Shown here: one piece after another, positions 8,148 to 15,560 of the stretch
How the letters are laid out: every line of letters starts with the position of its first letter
How positions within the stretch are numbered: position 1 is the stretch's first letter
Assembly (NCBI GenBank): GCA_002713705.1
Contig: PAUJ01000032.1
Coordinates: 1 to 19,753 of the forward strand
DNA from: Flavobacteriaceae bacterium
GTDB taxonomy: Bacteria; Bacteroidota; Bacteroidia; Flavobacteriales; Flavobacteriaceae
Direction: 5' to 3'
DNA: 19,753 nt
Translations under genes and position numbers: made by a program
The notes under the pieces: generated by a model
What the model saw: only the letters and a program-made list of their open reading frames with translations
Told to the model about the DNA's origin: nothing
The model's database searches: none

Positions 8148-9474
8148 TTATTTAGAAAAAATAATCCGTCTCATCGCCAAAAAAGATGGCAATGTAATTA
8201 GAGATTTATTACACGAAGTCCACTTTGCTGATATTGCTGAACTCCTAGAAGAATTAAAACCTGAAGAGGCAGCATACCTTATTAAATCTTTAGAAAGTAA
8301 AATTACCTCTGAAGCTTTAATGGAATTAGATGAAGATGATAGAGAAAAAATTCTAAGTTATCTTTCAACAAAAGAAATTGCTAAAGAAATTGAAGAAATG
8401 GATACTGATGATGCTGCCGATGTAGTAGCAGAACTCGATGATCACATTCAAAAAAAGGTAATTGAAATAATTGAAGACGAAGAGCACGCATCCGATATTG
8501 TGGAACTTTTAACCTACGATAAAAACACTGCTGGTGCATTAATGGCAAAAGAGTTAGTTCAGGTAAAAGAAACATGGACTGTAGCTGGTTGTGTTAGAGA
8601 AATGCGCAGACAAGCAGAAAATATAACTCGTGTTCATTCTATTTATGTTACCGATAAAGATGGAAAATTAAAAGGGCGTCTTTCTTTAAAAGATCTTTTA
8701 ACCGCTTCTGTAAAAACACACATTATTGATGTCTATATTCCAAAAGTAGATTTTGTAACCGTTACTACAGAAGACGAGGAAGTAGCAAGAATTATGCAGA
8801 AATATGATTTAGAGGCCATCCCTGTTGTTGATGAAAATGGTATATTAGTTGGTAGAATTACCATTGATGATATTGTAGATTTTATAAAAGAAGAAGCAGA
8901 GAAAGATTATCAAATGGCAGCAGGTATATCACAAGATGTTGAAGCTGATGATAGTATTTTAGAATTAACCAAAGCAAGACTGCCTTGGTTGGTTTTAGGT
9001 TTATTTGGAGGATTGGGTAGTGTCTATATTTTACAAGGTTTTGAAGAAGCATTATTCAATTATCCAATATTATTTTTCTTTACACCATTAATAGCTGCAA
9101 TGGCAGGTAATGTTGGTGTTCAGTCTAGCGCTATTATTGTGCAGGGTTTAGCAAACGACGTTGTTAAAGGAAGTTTGTTTTATCGATTGTTAAAAGAATT
9201 AGGATTGGCACTAATTAACGGAACCATATTAGGATTATTAGTAATCTTTTTTGGTTTCATTGTTGATCAAGATTTTATTGTAAGTATCACAATTGCTATT
9301 TCTATGTTAGTAGTAATTATAATAGCTGCACTTATAGGAACTTTTGTACCAATCATTTTGGATCGCAAAGGGATAGATCCTGCAATAGCAACAGGACCTT
9401 TTATTACTACTAGTAATGATATTTTTGGTATTTTTCTGTTCTTTTATATTGCAAAACTTATTCTTGGTTTTTAA
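8125..9474 (+). CDS. mgtE: Magnesium transporter MgtE
   Basis: This inner-membrane Mg2+ channel has 449 aa. Residues 1 to about 125 form the helical N domain (LHEVHFADIAELLEEL). Two CBS domains follow (about 130-190 and 195-255, with IPVVDENGILVGRITIDDIVDF), then a plug region and five membrane helices from about 285. The pore motif GNVGVQSS is at residues 328-335, and the C-terminal block with DPAIATGPFITTSND carries the conserved acidic residue of the pore. In this family the N and CBS domains sense cytoplasmic Mg2+. The start overlaps the rsmA 3' end by 23 nt. No Mg2+ riboswitch is possible upstream, since that DNA is rsmA coding sequence. Confidence 0.95.
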   Translation: MKFQLTTNYLEKIIRLIAKKDGNVIRDLLHEVHFADIAELLEELKPEEAAYLIKSLESKITSEALMELDEDDREKILSYLSTKEIAKEIEEMDTDDAADVVAELDDHIQKKVIEIIEDEEHASDIVELLTYDKNTAGALMAKELVQVKETWTVAGCVREMRRQAENITRVHSIYVTDKDGKLKGRLSLKDLLTASVKTHIIDVYIPKVDFVTVTTEDEEVARIMQKYDLEAIPVVDENGILVGRITIDDIVDFIKEEAEKDYQMAAGISQDVEADDSILELTKARLPWLVLGLFGGLGSVYILQGFEEALFNYPILFFFTPLIAAMAGNVGVQSSAIIVQGLANDVVKGSLFYRLLKELGLALINGTILGLLVIFFGFIVDQDFIVSITIAISMLVVIIIAALIGTFVPIILDRKGIDPAIATGPFITTSNDIFGIFLFFYIAKLILGF

Positions 9475-9864
9475 ATGAAAATACATACTAAAATATTTGT
9501 AGTTCCTCCATCTGCAATAGACAAAAGAAACCATGTAAATAATCTTACTTATTTACAATGGTGCTTAGATGCTGCTGAAAAACACTGGAATGATGTTGCG
9601 CCTAAAAATTTTCAAGAAAATTATATTTGGTACGTGATTAATCACAACATTAATTATAAAGCCGCTTCCTTTGAGGGAGAAAAATTAGAATTAACTACGT
9701 GGATCGCTAAAAACGAAGGAGTTAAAAGTGATCGCCATTATAAAATTATTAGATTAAGTGATCACAAAATAATCATCGAAGCAACAACTACCTGGTGCTT
9801 AGTAAATGAAAAAACACTTCGTCCAACTAAAATAACAGAAGAAATTAGTACCTTGTTTGACTAA
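9475..9864 (+). CDS. Hot-dog fold acyl-CoA/ACP thioesterase
   Basis: The 129-aa protein belongs to the 4-hydroxybenzoyl-CoA thioesterase-like (4HBT/YbgC) hot-dog group. Residues 16-30 read DKRNHVNNLTYLQW, matching the D-x-x-x-H-V-N-N-x-x-Y signature in which the Asp (here Asp16) is the usual catalytic residue. The following helix and strands (NHNINYKAASFEGEKLELTTW) fit the rest of the fold. It would hydrolyse an acyl-CoA or acyl-ACP thioester in the cytoplasm; the chain type cannot be told. The ATG follows the mgtE TAA with no gap, so coupling is very likely. Confidence 0.85.
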   Translation: MKIHTKIFVVPPSAIDKRNHVNNLTYLQWCLDAAEKHWNDVAPKNFQENYIWYVINHNINYKAASFEGEKLELTTWIAKNEGVKSDRHYKIIRLSDHKIIIEATTTWCLVNEKTLRPTKITEEISTLFD

Positions 9865-9875
9865 TTTATAAGACT

Positions 9876-10241
9876 GTGGACTCCATAAACATTAAAGAAA
9901 AGTTCTCGAAATTTAGCAAGAATTGGCACCCTCATCAAATTGCAATCGTAGACGATATGCAAGTGCTTTTAGCAAAAATAAAAGGTCAGTTTGTTTGGCA
10001 TCAGCATGAAAAAGAAGATGAATTATTTCAAGTGATTAAAGGCTGTTTAGAAATGCATTTTAGGGATCGTATTGAAATTGTTAATGAAGGAGAAATTATA
10101 GTGGTCCCAAAAGGAGTAGAACATTGTCCCGTAACAAAAGATGGAGAAGAAGTTCAAGTGTTATTATTTGAGAAATTGAGTACCGCTCATACAGGCACTA
10201 TTAAACACGAAAAAACAATTAGTAATTATCCAAAAATTTAA
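9876..10241 (+). CDS. Single-domain cupin protein
   Basis: This small cytoplasmic cupin has 121 aa, with the first motif WHQHEKEDELF (His42, His44, Glu49) and the second metal-binding His83 in PKGVEHCPV, so the usual 3-His/1-Glu metal site appears intact. The double-stranded beta-helix blocks KGCLEMHFRD and EGEIIVVPKG lie between. It begins with GTG, 11 nt after the thioesterase stop; no ATG is available before the conserved FSKF..NWHP block. The substrate is unknown: such proteins may be dioxygenases, isomerases or binding proteins. Its place between a thioesterase and a 2-hydroxyacid dehydrogenase hints at organic-acid metabolism, but nothing more specific. Confidence 0.82.
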   Translation: MDSINIKEKFSKFSKNWHPHQIAIVDDMQVLLAKIKGQFVWHQHEKEDELFQVIKGCLEMHFRDRIEIVNEGEIIVVPKGVEHCPVTKDGEEVQVLLFEKLSTAHTGTIKHEKTISNYPKI

Positions 10242-10244
10242 ATA

Positions 10245-11192
10245 GTGAAAATTCTTCATTTAGATAAAAACCATTCTTTACTTATTGATCAGCTAACTAA
10301 AGCTGGATATAAAAATGAAGAAAATTACACCTCCTCTAAATCTGATATTGAACAAATCATTTCAGGATATGACGGAATCGTTATAAGGAGCAGATTTAAA
10401 TTCGATAGAACTTTTATTGATGCTGGAACTAATTTAAAGTTTATTGCGCGAGTAGGTGCTGGACTAGAAAGCATAGATATTCCTTATGCTGAATCTAAAG
10501 GAATTACTTTAATCTCAGCACCTGAAGGAAATTGTAATGCTGTAGGCGAACATACTTTAGGGATGCTTCTTTCCTTATTTAATAAACTTAACAAAGCAGA
10601 TTTTGAAGTTAAAAAAGGAAAATGGAATCGAGAAGCAAACAGAGGAATTGAATTAGATGGAAAAACAGTTGGTATAATTGGATATGGAAATATGGGTAAA
10701 GCTTTTTCAAAAAAACTACAGGGGTTTGATTGTAAAGTGATTTGTTATGATATTAAAGAAAATGTTGGTGATAAAAACGCTACTCAAGTTTCATTAAAAA
10801 CTTTTCAAAAAGAAGTGGATGTTGTGAGTTTACATATTCCTTGGACCCCCTTAACAAACAGAATGGTAGATAGCAATTTTATCAATCAATTTTCAAAAGC
10901 ATTTTGGTTATTAAACACCGCTAGGGGAAAAAGTGTGGTTACTTCAGACATGATTTTAGCATTAAAAAAAGGGCAACTATTAGGAGCTGGTTTGGATGTT
11001 TTAGAGTTTGAAAAGAGTTCGTTTGAATCATTATTTTCTAATAAAATCCCAGCATCTTTATCTGACTTATTAAGTATGGATAATGTAATTTTAAGTCCTC
11101 ATGTTGCAGGATGGACAATAGAAAGTAAAGAGAAATTAGCCCAAGTAATTGCAGAAAAGATAGTGCGCAAATTTAAAGAAATTAAAACCTAA
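10245..11192 (+). CDS. D-isomer-specific 2-hydroxyacid dehydrogenase
   Basis: The 315-aa enzyme is an NAD-dependent oxidoreductase that interconverts a 2-hydroxyacid and a 2-oxoacid. The Rossmann motif is GYGNMG at 146-151. The catalytic triad of the family is visible as Arg227 (LLNTARG), Glu254 (GLDVLE) and His286 (SPHVAGW). ARVGAGLESID in the substrate domain resembles 3-phosphoglycerate dehydrogenases, but there is no C-terminal ACT domain, so I do not call it SerA. It starts with GTG, 3 nt after the cupin stop, and is the last gene of the + strand run that begins at 5242. The following 212 nt hold no gene and no obvious terminator hairpin. Confidence 0.88.
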   Translation: MKILHLDKNHSLLIDQLTKAGYKNEENYTSSKSDIEQIISGYDGIVIRSRFKFDRTFIDAGTNLKFIARVGAGLESIDIPYAESKGITLISAPEGNCNAVGEHTLGMLLSLFNKLNKADFEVKKGKWNREANRGIELDGKTVGIIGYGNMGKAFSKKLQGFDCKVICYDIKENVGDKNATQVSLKTFQKEVDVVSLHIPWTPLTNRMVDSNFINQFSKAFWLLNTARGKSVVTSDMILALKKGQLLGAGLDVLEFEKSSFESLFSNKIPASLSDLLSMDNVILSPHVAGWTIESKEKLAQVIAEKIVRKFKEIKT

Positions 11193-11367
11193 GATCATAA
11201 AACGGATAATTGGATTAGAAGCTTAGTTATTTTTAAAGCGAAAGAGCAAAAAAATGATATAAACCCATTTGAAATTAGACACTCATGATTATGGAGTTTT
11301 GATTGAAATTTAAAAAATGAAGTTAATAAAATTCTACTTTGAAAGCTAATTGATAGTGCTTATTTAT

Positions 11368-11375
11368 TATATTTA
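11368..11375 (+). promoter_or_regulatory. Possible -7 element before the TM2 gene
   Basis: TATATTTA (11368-11375) fits TAnnTTTG/A and lies 29 nt before the TM2 start codon. A TTGATA at 11350-11355 is closer than the usual -33 spacing, so the call is tentative. Confidence 0.35.
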
Positions 11376-11404
11376 CATATCAACTTGCTAAAAAACAACT
11401 ATTA

Positions 11405-11725
11405 ATGAGCGAAGAAAACAAACAATCATTTGAAAATGAGGCAAAACAAACTGCAAATGAATTTAAAGAAAACTGGAATGATTTAACTTCTAATGGTGAA
11501 AACAAAAAAGTAATAGCTGGTATTATGGCTATTTTATTTGGACCATTAGGCATACATAAATTTATTTTAGGTTATACTAAAGAAGGAATAATTCAAATGG
11601 TCATCACATTTTTAACTTGTGGTGCTGCTGGAATTATAGGGTTTATAGAGGGTATTATTTATCTTACAAAAAGTGATGAAGAATTTTACAATACCTACCA
11701 GGTTGGTAAACGACCTTGGTTTTAA
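11405..11725 (+). CDS. TM2 domain-containing membrane protein
   Basis: This 106-aa protein has a hydrophilic, acidic N-terminal region (residues 1-35, rich in Glu, Asn and Lys) followed by a TM2 domain. The domain has a first helix with GIMAILFGPLGIHKFILGYT, a short turn, and a second helix with TCGAAGIIGFIEGIIYL, ending in a charged tail. The G-x-x-G-x-H-x-F-x-x-G signature of TM2 is complete. TM2 proteins are small two-helix membrane proteins of unknown biochemical role. The gene stands alone with its own possible promoter and ends 11 nt from the convergent tdh stop, with no hairpin between them. Confidence 0.88.
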   Translation: MSEENKQSFENEAKQTANEFKENWNDLTSNGENKKVIAGIMAILFGPLGIHKFILGYTKEGIIQMVITFLTCGAAGIIGFIEGIIYLTKSDEEFYNTYQVGKRPWF

Positions 11726-11736
11726 AATACTGTTAT

Positions 11737-12678
11737 TTAATCTTGTAAATTTTTTAACATTATAGCAGTCATTTCTTCTAATGATGTATTGTTTTTCCAT
11801 CCCCAATCATCTTTGGCATTTGTATCATCTATACTTTTTGGCCAGGAATTTGCGATTTTTTGTCTAAAATCTGGCTTGTAAGAAATTTCAAAAATTGGAA
11901 TTTGTTGTTTTATGCTTTCAAAAATTTCAATTGGATTAAAACTTAATCCTGATAGGTTATAAGAGCTTCTTATTTTAATCGACTCCTTTGGAGCATCCAT
12001 AATAGTTATTGTAGCTCTTATGGCGTCATCAATATACATCATAGGCAATGTGGTTAGCTTATCTAGGAAACACACATAGTTATTGCCTTTAATAGCTTGA
12101 TGGTAAATATCTACTGCATAATCTGTTGTACCTCCACCAGGTGGAGTTTTATAACTTATTAAACCTGGATATCTAATACTTCGAACATCCACACCATAAA
12201 TATTATGATAATATTCGCACCATCTTTCACCAGCTTGTTTACTAATTCCATAAACTGTAGAAGGTTCCATTATTGTTGTTTGTGGAGTATTTTCTTTTGG
12301 AGAAGAGGGCCCGAATACTGCAATACTTGAAGGCCAAAATACTTTCTTAATTTTTTGATCTTTAGCAAGGTTTAAAACATTAAATAATGAGTTCATATTT
12401 AAATTCCATGCACGCATCGGAAACTTTTCAGCAGTAGCTGATAACATAGCCGCTAACAAATAAACATCTGTAACTTCATACTTTATAACTATGTCTTTAA
12501 TACCCTGGTAATCTATGGCATCTAAAACTTCAAAAGGACCATCTTTACTTAAGGTCCCGTCGTCTTCCCTAATATCGGTAGCAATTACATTTTGGTTTCC
12601 ATATTTCTTTCTCAATCGCATTGTTAGTTCTGTGCCTATTTGTCCCGATGCGCCTATTATAAGAATTATTTTTTTCAA
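11737..12678 (-). CDS. tdh: L-threonine 3-dehydrogenase, short-chain (SDR) type
   Basis: This extended-SDR enzyme oxidises L-threonine to 2-amino-3-ketobutyrate with NAD. With the TTG start at 12678 it has 313 aa, about the family length. GASGQIG is at residues 9-15, the catalytic Tyr143 and Lys147 lie in VYGISKQAG, and a Ser lies in WPSSIAVFG. The segment RYPGLISYKTPPGGGTTDYA and the later LPMMYIDDAIRATI are characteristic of this threonine dehydrogenase group, as opposed to the zinc-dependent type. An in-frame ATG at 12756 would add 26 residues before the Rossmann fold, but a -7-like promoter element lies inside that extension, and homologues begin at the position of the TTG (xKKIILIIGASGQIG). 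The TTG start is therefore preferred. Confidence 0.9.
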   Translation of the reverse strand: MKKIILIIGASGQIGTELTMRLRKKYGNQNVIATDIREDDGTLSKDGPFEVLDAIDYQGIKDIVIKYEVTDVYLLAAMLSATAEKFPMRAWNLNMNSLFNVLNLAKDQKIKKVFWPSSIAVFGPSSPKENTPQTTIMEPSTVYGISKQAGERWCEYYHNIYGVDVRSIRYPGLISYKTPPGGGTTDYAVDIYHQAIKGNNYVCFLDKLTTLPMMYIDDAIRATITIMDAPKESIKIRSSYNLSGLSFNPIEIFESIKQQIPIFEISYKPDFRQKIANSWPKSIDDTNAKDDWGWKNNTSLEEMTAIMLKNLQD

Positions 12679-12697
12679 ATTTTTATCTTTTAAAGTG

Positions 12698-12705
12698 TAA
12701 ATATA
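12698..12705 (-). promoter_or_regulatory. -7 promoter element for tdh
   Basis: On the - strand TATATTTA (12705 to 12698) fits TAnnTTTG/A and ends 19 nt before the proposed TTG start codon of tdh. A TTTG on the - strand at 12736-12733 is a possible -33 partner, but the spacing is long. Confidence 0.5.
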
Positions 12706-12764
12706 AGGATATTCTTCTCTTTTACATTCACTCAAAATTAACTTTAATATGTCCATAGAACTTG

Positions 12765-12772
12765 TATATTTG
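12765..12772 (+). promoter_or_regulatory. -7 promoter element for the small lipoprotein gene
   Basis: TATATTTG is an exact match to TAnnTTTG, 21 nt before the ATG at 12794. No clear -33 TTTG is seen at the usual distance. The promoters of this gene and tdh appear to diverge within about 70 nt. Confidence 0.6.
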
Positions 12773-12793
12773 TAACTACAGACATTTTATCAA

Positions 12794-13378
12794 ATGAAAT
12801 TTCCTATTTTTTTTATAGTAAGTTTAATTCTATTTTCTTGTGGAAACAATAAGGGTGAATCAACTCAAAAGGTGATTCCTCAAAAAATTAATTCAAGTAT
12901 TTACGGTAACACTAATTTTGAATTTCCAAAAATCTCAGAAAATGCTCGAACAGAAGTAATGCATTGGGGAGCTTTCGAAGATTTTGAAGAACAAGCAAAA
13001 ACTATTAATGGTAACGCTATGGAAGCTTTACAAATCAAATCAATTCTTATGGTTTCTCATATCGACTCCATCATTAAAAAAATCCCCGACACCTTAAATA
13101 CTCCTTTAATTTTCTCAAGAGTAATGGTAGTAAAAACGCGAACTCAACTATTAAATTTAGAAATAAATAAAGCTCATTTTGATTCTGTAAGGCTTCAAGA
13201 TTATTTTAAGGAAATGAATATTTCCGTGAGAAACCTATTTATTCAAATCAATGAGAAATTTGAAAAAGATGCCATCGATTTACAAAGAGTTGACAGTGAA
13301 ACAAAAGAATTAACACTTCAAAAAGAATTTATGGATGCCGTTTATAAAGCAGAATTAGAAGATCAAACTAATAAATAG
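12794..13378 (+). CDS. Small lipoprotein of unknown function
   Basis: This 194-aa protein has a lipoprotein signal peptide ending in the lipobox LFSC (Cys17 as the lipidated residue), so it should be anchored on the periplasmic side of a membrane. The mature part is hydrophilic, Lys/Glu-rich and mostly helical, with heptad-like stretches near residues 115-190 that may form a coiled coil. I do not recognise the family and see no catalytic motif. It has its own exact -7 element and lies 60 nt upstream of the M13 peptidase gene on the same strand, so the two may be co-transcribed and act in the same compartment; this is inference from position only. Confidence 0.75.
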   Translation: MKFPIFFIVSLILFSCGNNKGESTQKVIPQKINSSIYGNTNFEFPKISENARTEVMHWGAFEDFEEQAKTINGNAMEALQIKSILMVSHIDSIIKKIPDTLNTPLIFSRVMVVKTRTQLLNLEINKAHFDSVRLQDYFKEMNISVRNLFIQINEKFEKDAIDLQRVDSETKELTLQKEFMDAVYKAELEDQTNK

Positions 13379-13438
13379 TTTTTTACTCTAAAAAAACTAC
13401 TATTTAATGTCTTTAAAATTATAACTAATAATCATATT

Positions 13439-15505
13439 ATGAAATTAATAGCATCTAAGTTTTCAACTTTAATCGTTTCTGTAGCGTTACTGCTAACATC
13501 TTGTACTGAAGTCACTAAAGACTCTAAAAAAGCAGCTGAATTATCACACGGTATTATTCTGAAAAACATGGATACTACCATAAACCCAAAAGATGATTTT
13601 TATAATTATGTGAATGGAAATTGGATGAAAAACACAAAAATCCCTGAGGATCGAACCATCTGGGGAGGGTTTTCAGTATTGAGAAAATCAACCGATAAAG
13701 ATGTATTAGATATTTTAGCAAAAGCGAAGAAAAACGGAAACTATAATGCAGATACTGATCAGGCGAAAGCATTATTTTTATTCGATTCTAAACTTGATAT
13801 TGACACTCGTAATACTGCGGGAATAAATCCTTTACAACCTGCTTTAGATGCTATTGCGAGTATAAATAATCTAAATGACCTTCAAACCGTTTTAATGACG
13901 GTTCCCAATGTAAGTTCCCCATTTATGGAGTTTGTTTCATTTGGAGACCTAAATGATAGTACTATTAATGCTGCCTATCTGACAGAGAATGGTCTTGGCC
14001 TAGGTGAACGTGATTATTATTTAGATATGGATACAAAATCTGTGGAAATTCGTTCAAAATACGTAGAACACATTTCAAGAATGCTACAGTTTTTAGGGGA
14101 TGATGAAATTTCTGCTATCGCTTCTGCAGAAAAAATACTAACGATGGAAACAGAATTAGCAATACCGCGATTGGATAAAGTACAAAGTAGAGATATGCGT
14201 AATTATAACAATCCAACATCTATTTCAGATATACAATTGTTAATTCCATCATTCGATATCCAAAAAATGATGGCTGATAAAAAAATTAAACAAAAAATCG
14301 ATACCCTTATCGTAACTCAGCCTAAATTTATCAATGCATTAAATTCATTTTTAACAAAACATACTATCGATGATATTAAAACACTATTGCGTTGGGATAC
14401 TTTTGTTAGTAGTGCAGGTCGATTAACTGAAGAAATTGAAGTTGCTAACTGGGAGTTTTATAGTAATTATTTAAGAGATGCTAAAGAAATGAGACCTGCT
14501 AAAGAGCGTGCATTAGCTGTCGTTAATAATAATGTTGGAGAAGCATTAGGTCAATTGTATGTGGATGCTAAATTTCCACCAGAAGCAAAAGAAAAAGCAG
14601 AAGTTATGATTGCTAATGTAATTGCTGCTTATCAAGCTCGTATTCAAGTGCTAGATTGGATGAGTACCGAAACTAAAACAAAAGCCATTGAAAAATTAGA
14701 TAAATTTACTGTAAAGATTGGTTATCCAGATACCTGGGAAGATTACTCAACGTTGGACATTAAAAAGAGCAATACCTATTTTGAAAACATAAGTGCAATT
14801 AACAAATGGTCAACAGCTAATAATTTATCTGAAATAGGAGAACCTGTAGATAAAACAGAATGGGGTATGTCACCACAAACTGTGAATGCATATTTTAACC
14901 CATTAAATAACGAAATTGTTTTTCCTGCTGCAATATTACAAGCTCCTTTTTATGATTATTTAGCAGATGATGCTGTAAATTATGGTGGAATTGGTGCCGT
15001 AATTGGTCATGAAATTTCTCATGCATTTGACGATAGTGGTGCTCGTTTTAATGCCAACGGAAATCTTGTAAATTGGTGGTCTGAAGAAGACTTAAAACAA
15101 TTTACAACCAGAGGAGATGCTTTGGCAACACAATACAGTAAGATAGAGGTATTGGATAGTGTTTACATCAATGGTAAATTTACCTTAGGAGAAAACATTG
15201 GAGATCTTGGAGGAGTTTTAGGTGCATATGATGGTTTACAAATGCTTTACGAAAAAAATGGAAGACCAGAGGATATAGATGGTTTTACGGCAGAACAACG
15301 ATTCTTTATGAGTTGGGCTACTGTTTGGAGAACCTTAACTAGAGACGAGGAATTAAGAAATCGTATTAAAACAGATCCACATTCTCCAGGTAGGATAAGA
15401 GCAACACAACCTCTTATTAATATTGACACTTTCTACGAGGCATTTGATATTAAAGAAGGTGACGGAATGTTTGTTCCTGTTGAAGAACGCGTTCGAATTT
15501 GGTAG
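13439..15505 (+). CDS. pepO: M13 family (neprilysin/PepO-like) zinc metallopeptidase, lipoprotein
   Basis: The 688-aa protein is an oligopeptidase of the M13 family. It carries a lipoprotein signal (LLLTSC, Cys about residue 22), so it works outside the cytoplasmic membrane. The zinc motif HEISH gives His524, Glu525 and His528. The third ligand is Glu585 in ENIGD, with Asp589. NAYFNP (substrate-binding block) and the C-terminal tryptophan in VRIW are also typical. It starts at 13439 with an ATG that gives a full signal peptide. It is convergent with the M28 peptidase gene, and both share one hairpin terminator. The likely role is hydrolysis of small peptides in the periplasm or at the surface. 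Confidence 0.93.
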   Translation: MKLIASKFSTLIVSVALLLTSCTEVTKDSKKAAELSHGIILKNMDTTINPKDDFYNYVNGNWMKNTKIPEDRTIWGGFSVLRKSTDKDVLDILAKAKKNGNYNADTDQAKALFLFDSKLDIDTRNTAGINPLQPALDAIASINNLNDLQTVLMTVPNVSSPFMEFVSFGDLNDSTINAAYLTENGLGLGERDYYLDMDTKSVEIRSKYVEHISRMLQFLGDDEISAIASAEKILTMETELAIPRLDKVQSRDMRNYNNPTSISDIQLLIPSFDIQKMMADKKIKQKIDTLIVTQPKFINALNSFLTKHTIDDIKTLLRWDTFVSSAGRLTEEIEVANWEFYSNYLRDAKEMRPAKERALAVVNNNVGEALGQLYVDAKFPPEAKEKAEVMIANVIAAYQARIQVLDWMSTETKTKAIEKLDKFTVKIGYPDTWEDYSTLDIKKSNTYFENISAINKWSTANNLSEIGEPVDKTEWGMSPQTVNAYFNPLNNEIVFPAAILQAPFYDYLADDAVNYGGIGAVIGHEISHAFDDSGARFNANGNLVNWWSEEDLKQFTTRGDALATQYSKIEVLDSVYINGKFTLGENIGDLGGVLGAYDGLQMLYEKNGRPEDIDGFTAEQRFFMSWATVWRTLTRDEELRNRIKTDPHSPGRIRATQPLINIDTFYEAFDIKEGDGMFVPVEERVRIW

Positions 15506-15520
15506 CACCATTAAATTTAT

Positions 15521-15560
15521 AAAAAAGCGTATTAAGAAAATTCTTAACACGCTTTTTTTT
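15521..15560. terminator. Shared bidirectional terminator between pepO and the M28 gene
   Basis: The arm at 15521-15538 pairs with 15541-15558 with a single A-C mismatch and a very short loop. There are T tracts on both sides (nine T on the + strand, six T on the - strand). The + strand T tract runs into the stop codon of the convergent M28 gene (15560-15562). Confidence 0.85.

Noticed and set aside
11193..11404. 212-nt gap after the 2-hydroxyacid dehydrogenase, examined for a small gene or RNA
   Set aside because: Only very short frames and no stable hairpin or known RNA pattern were seen; apart from a tentative promoter, nothing is supported.
12678..12756. ATG start of tdh at 12756
   Set aside because: It would place a promoter-like element inside the gene and add an N-terminus before the Rossmann fold that the family lacks.
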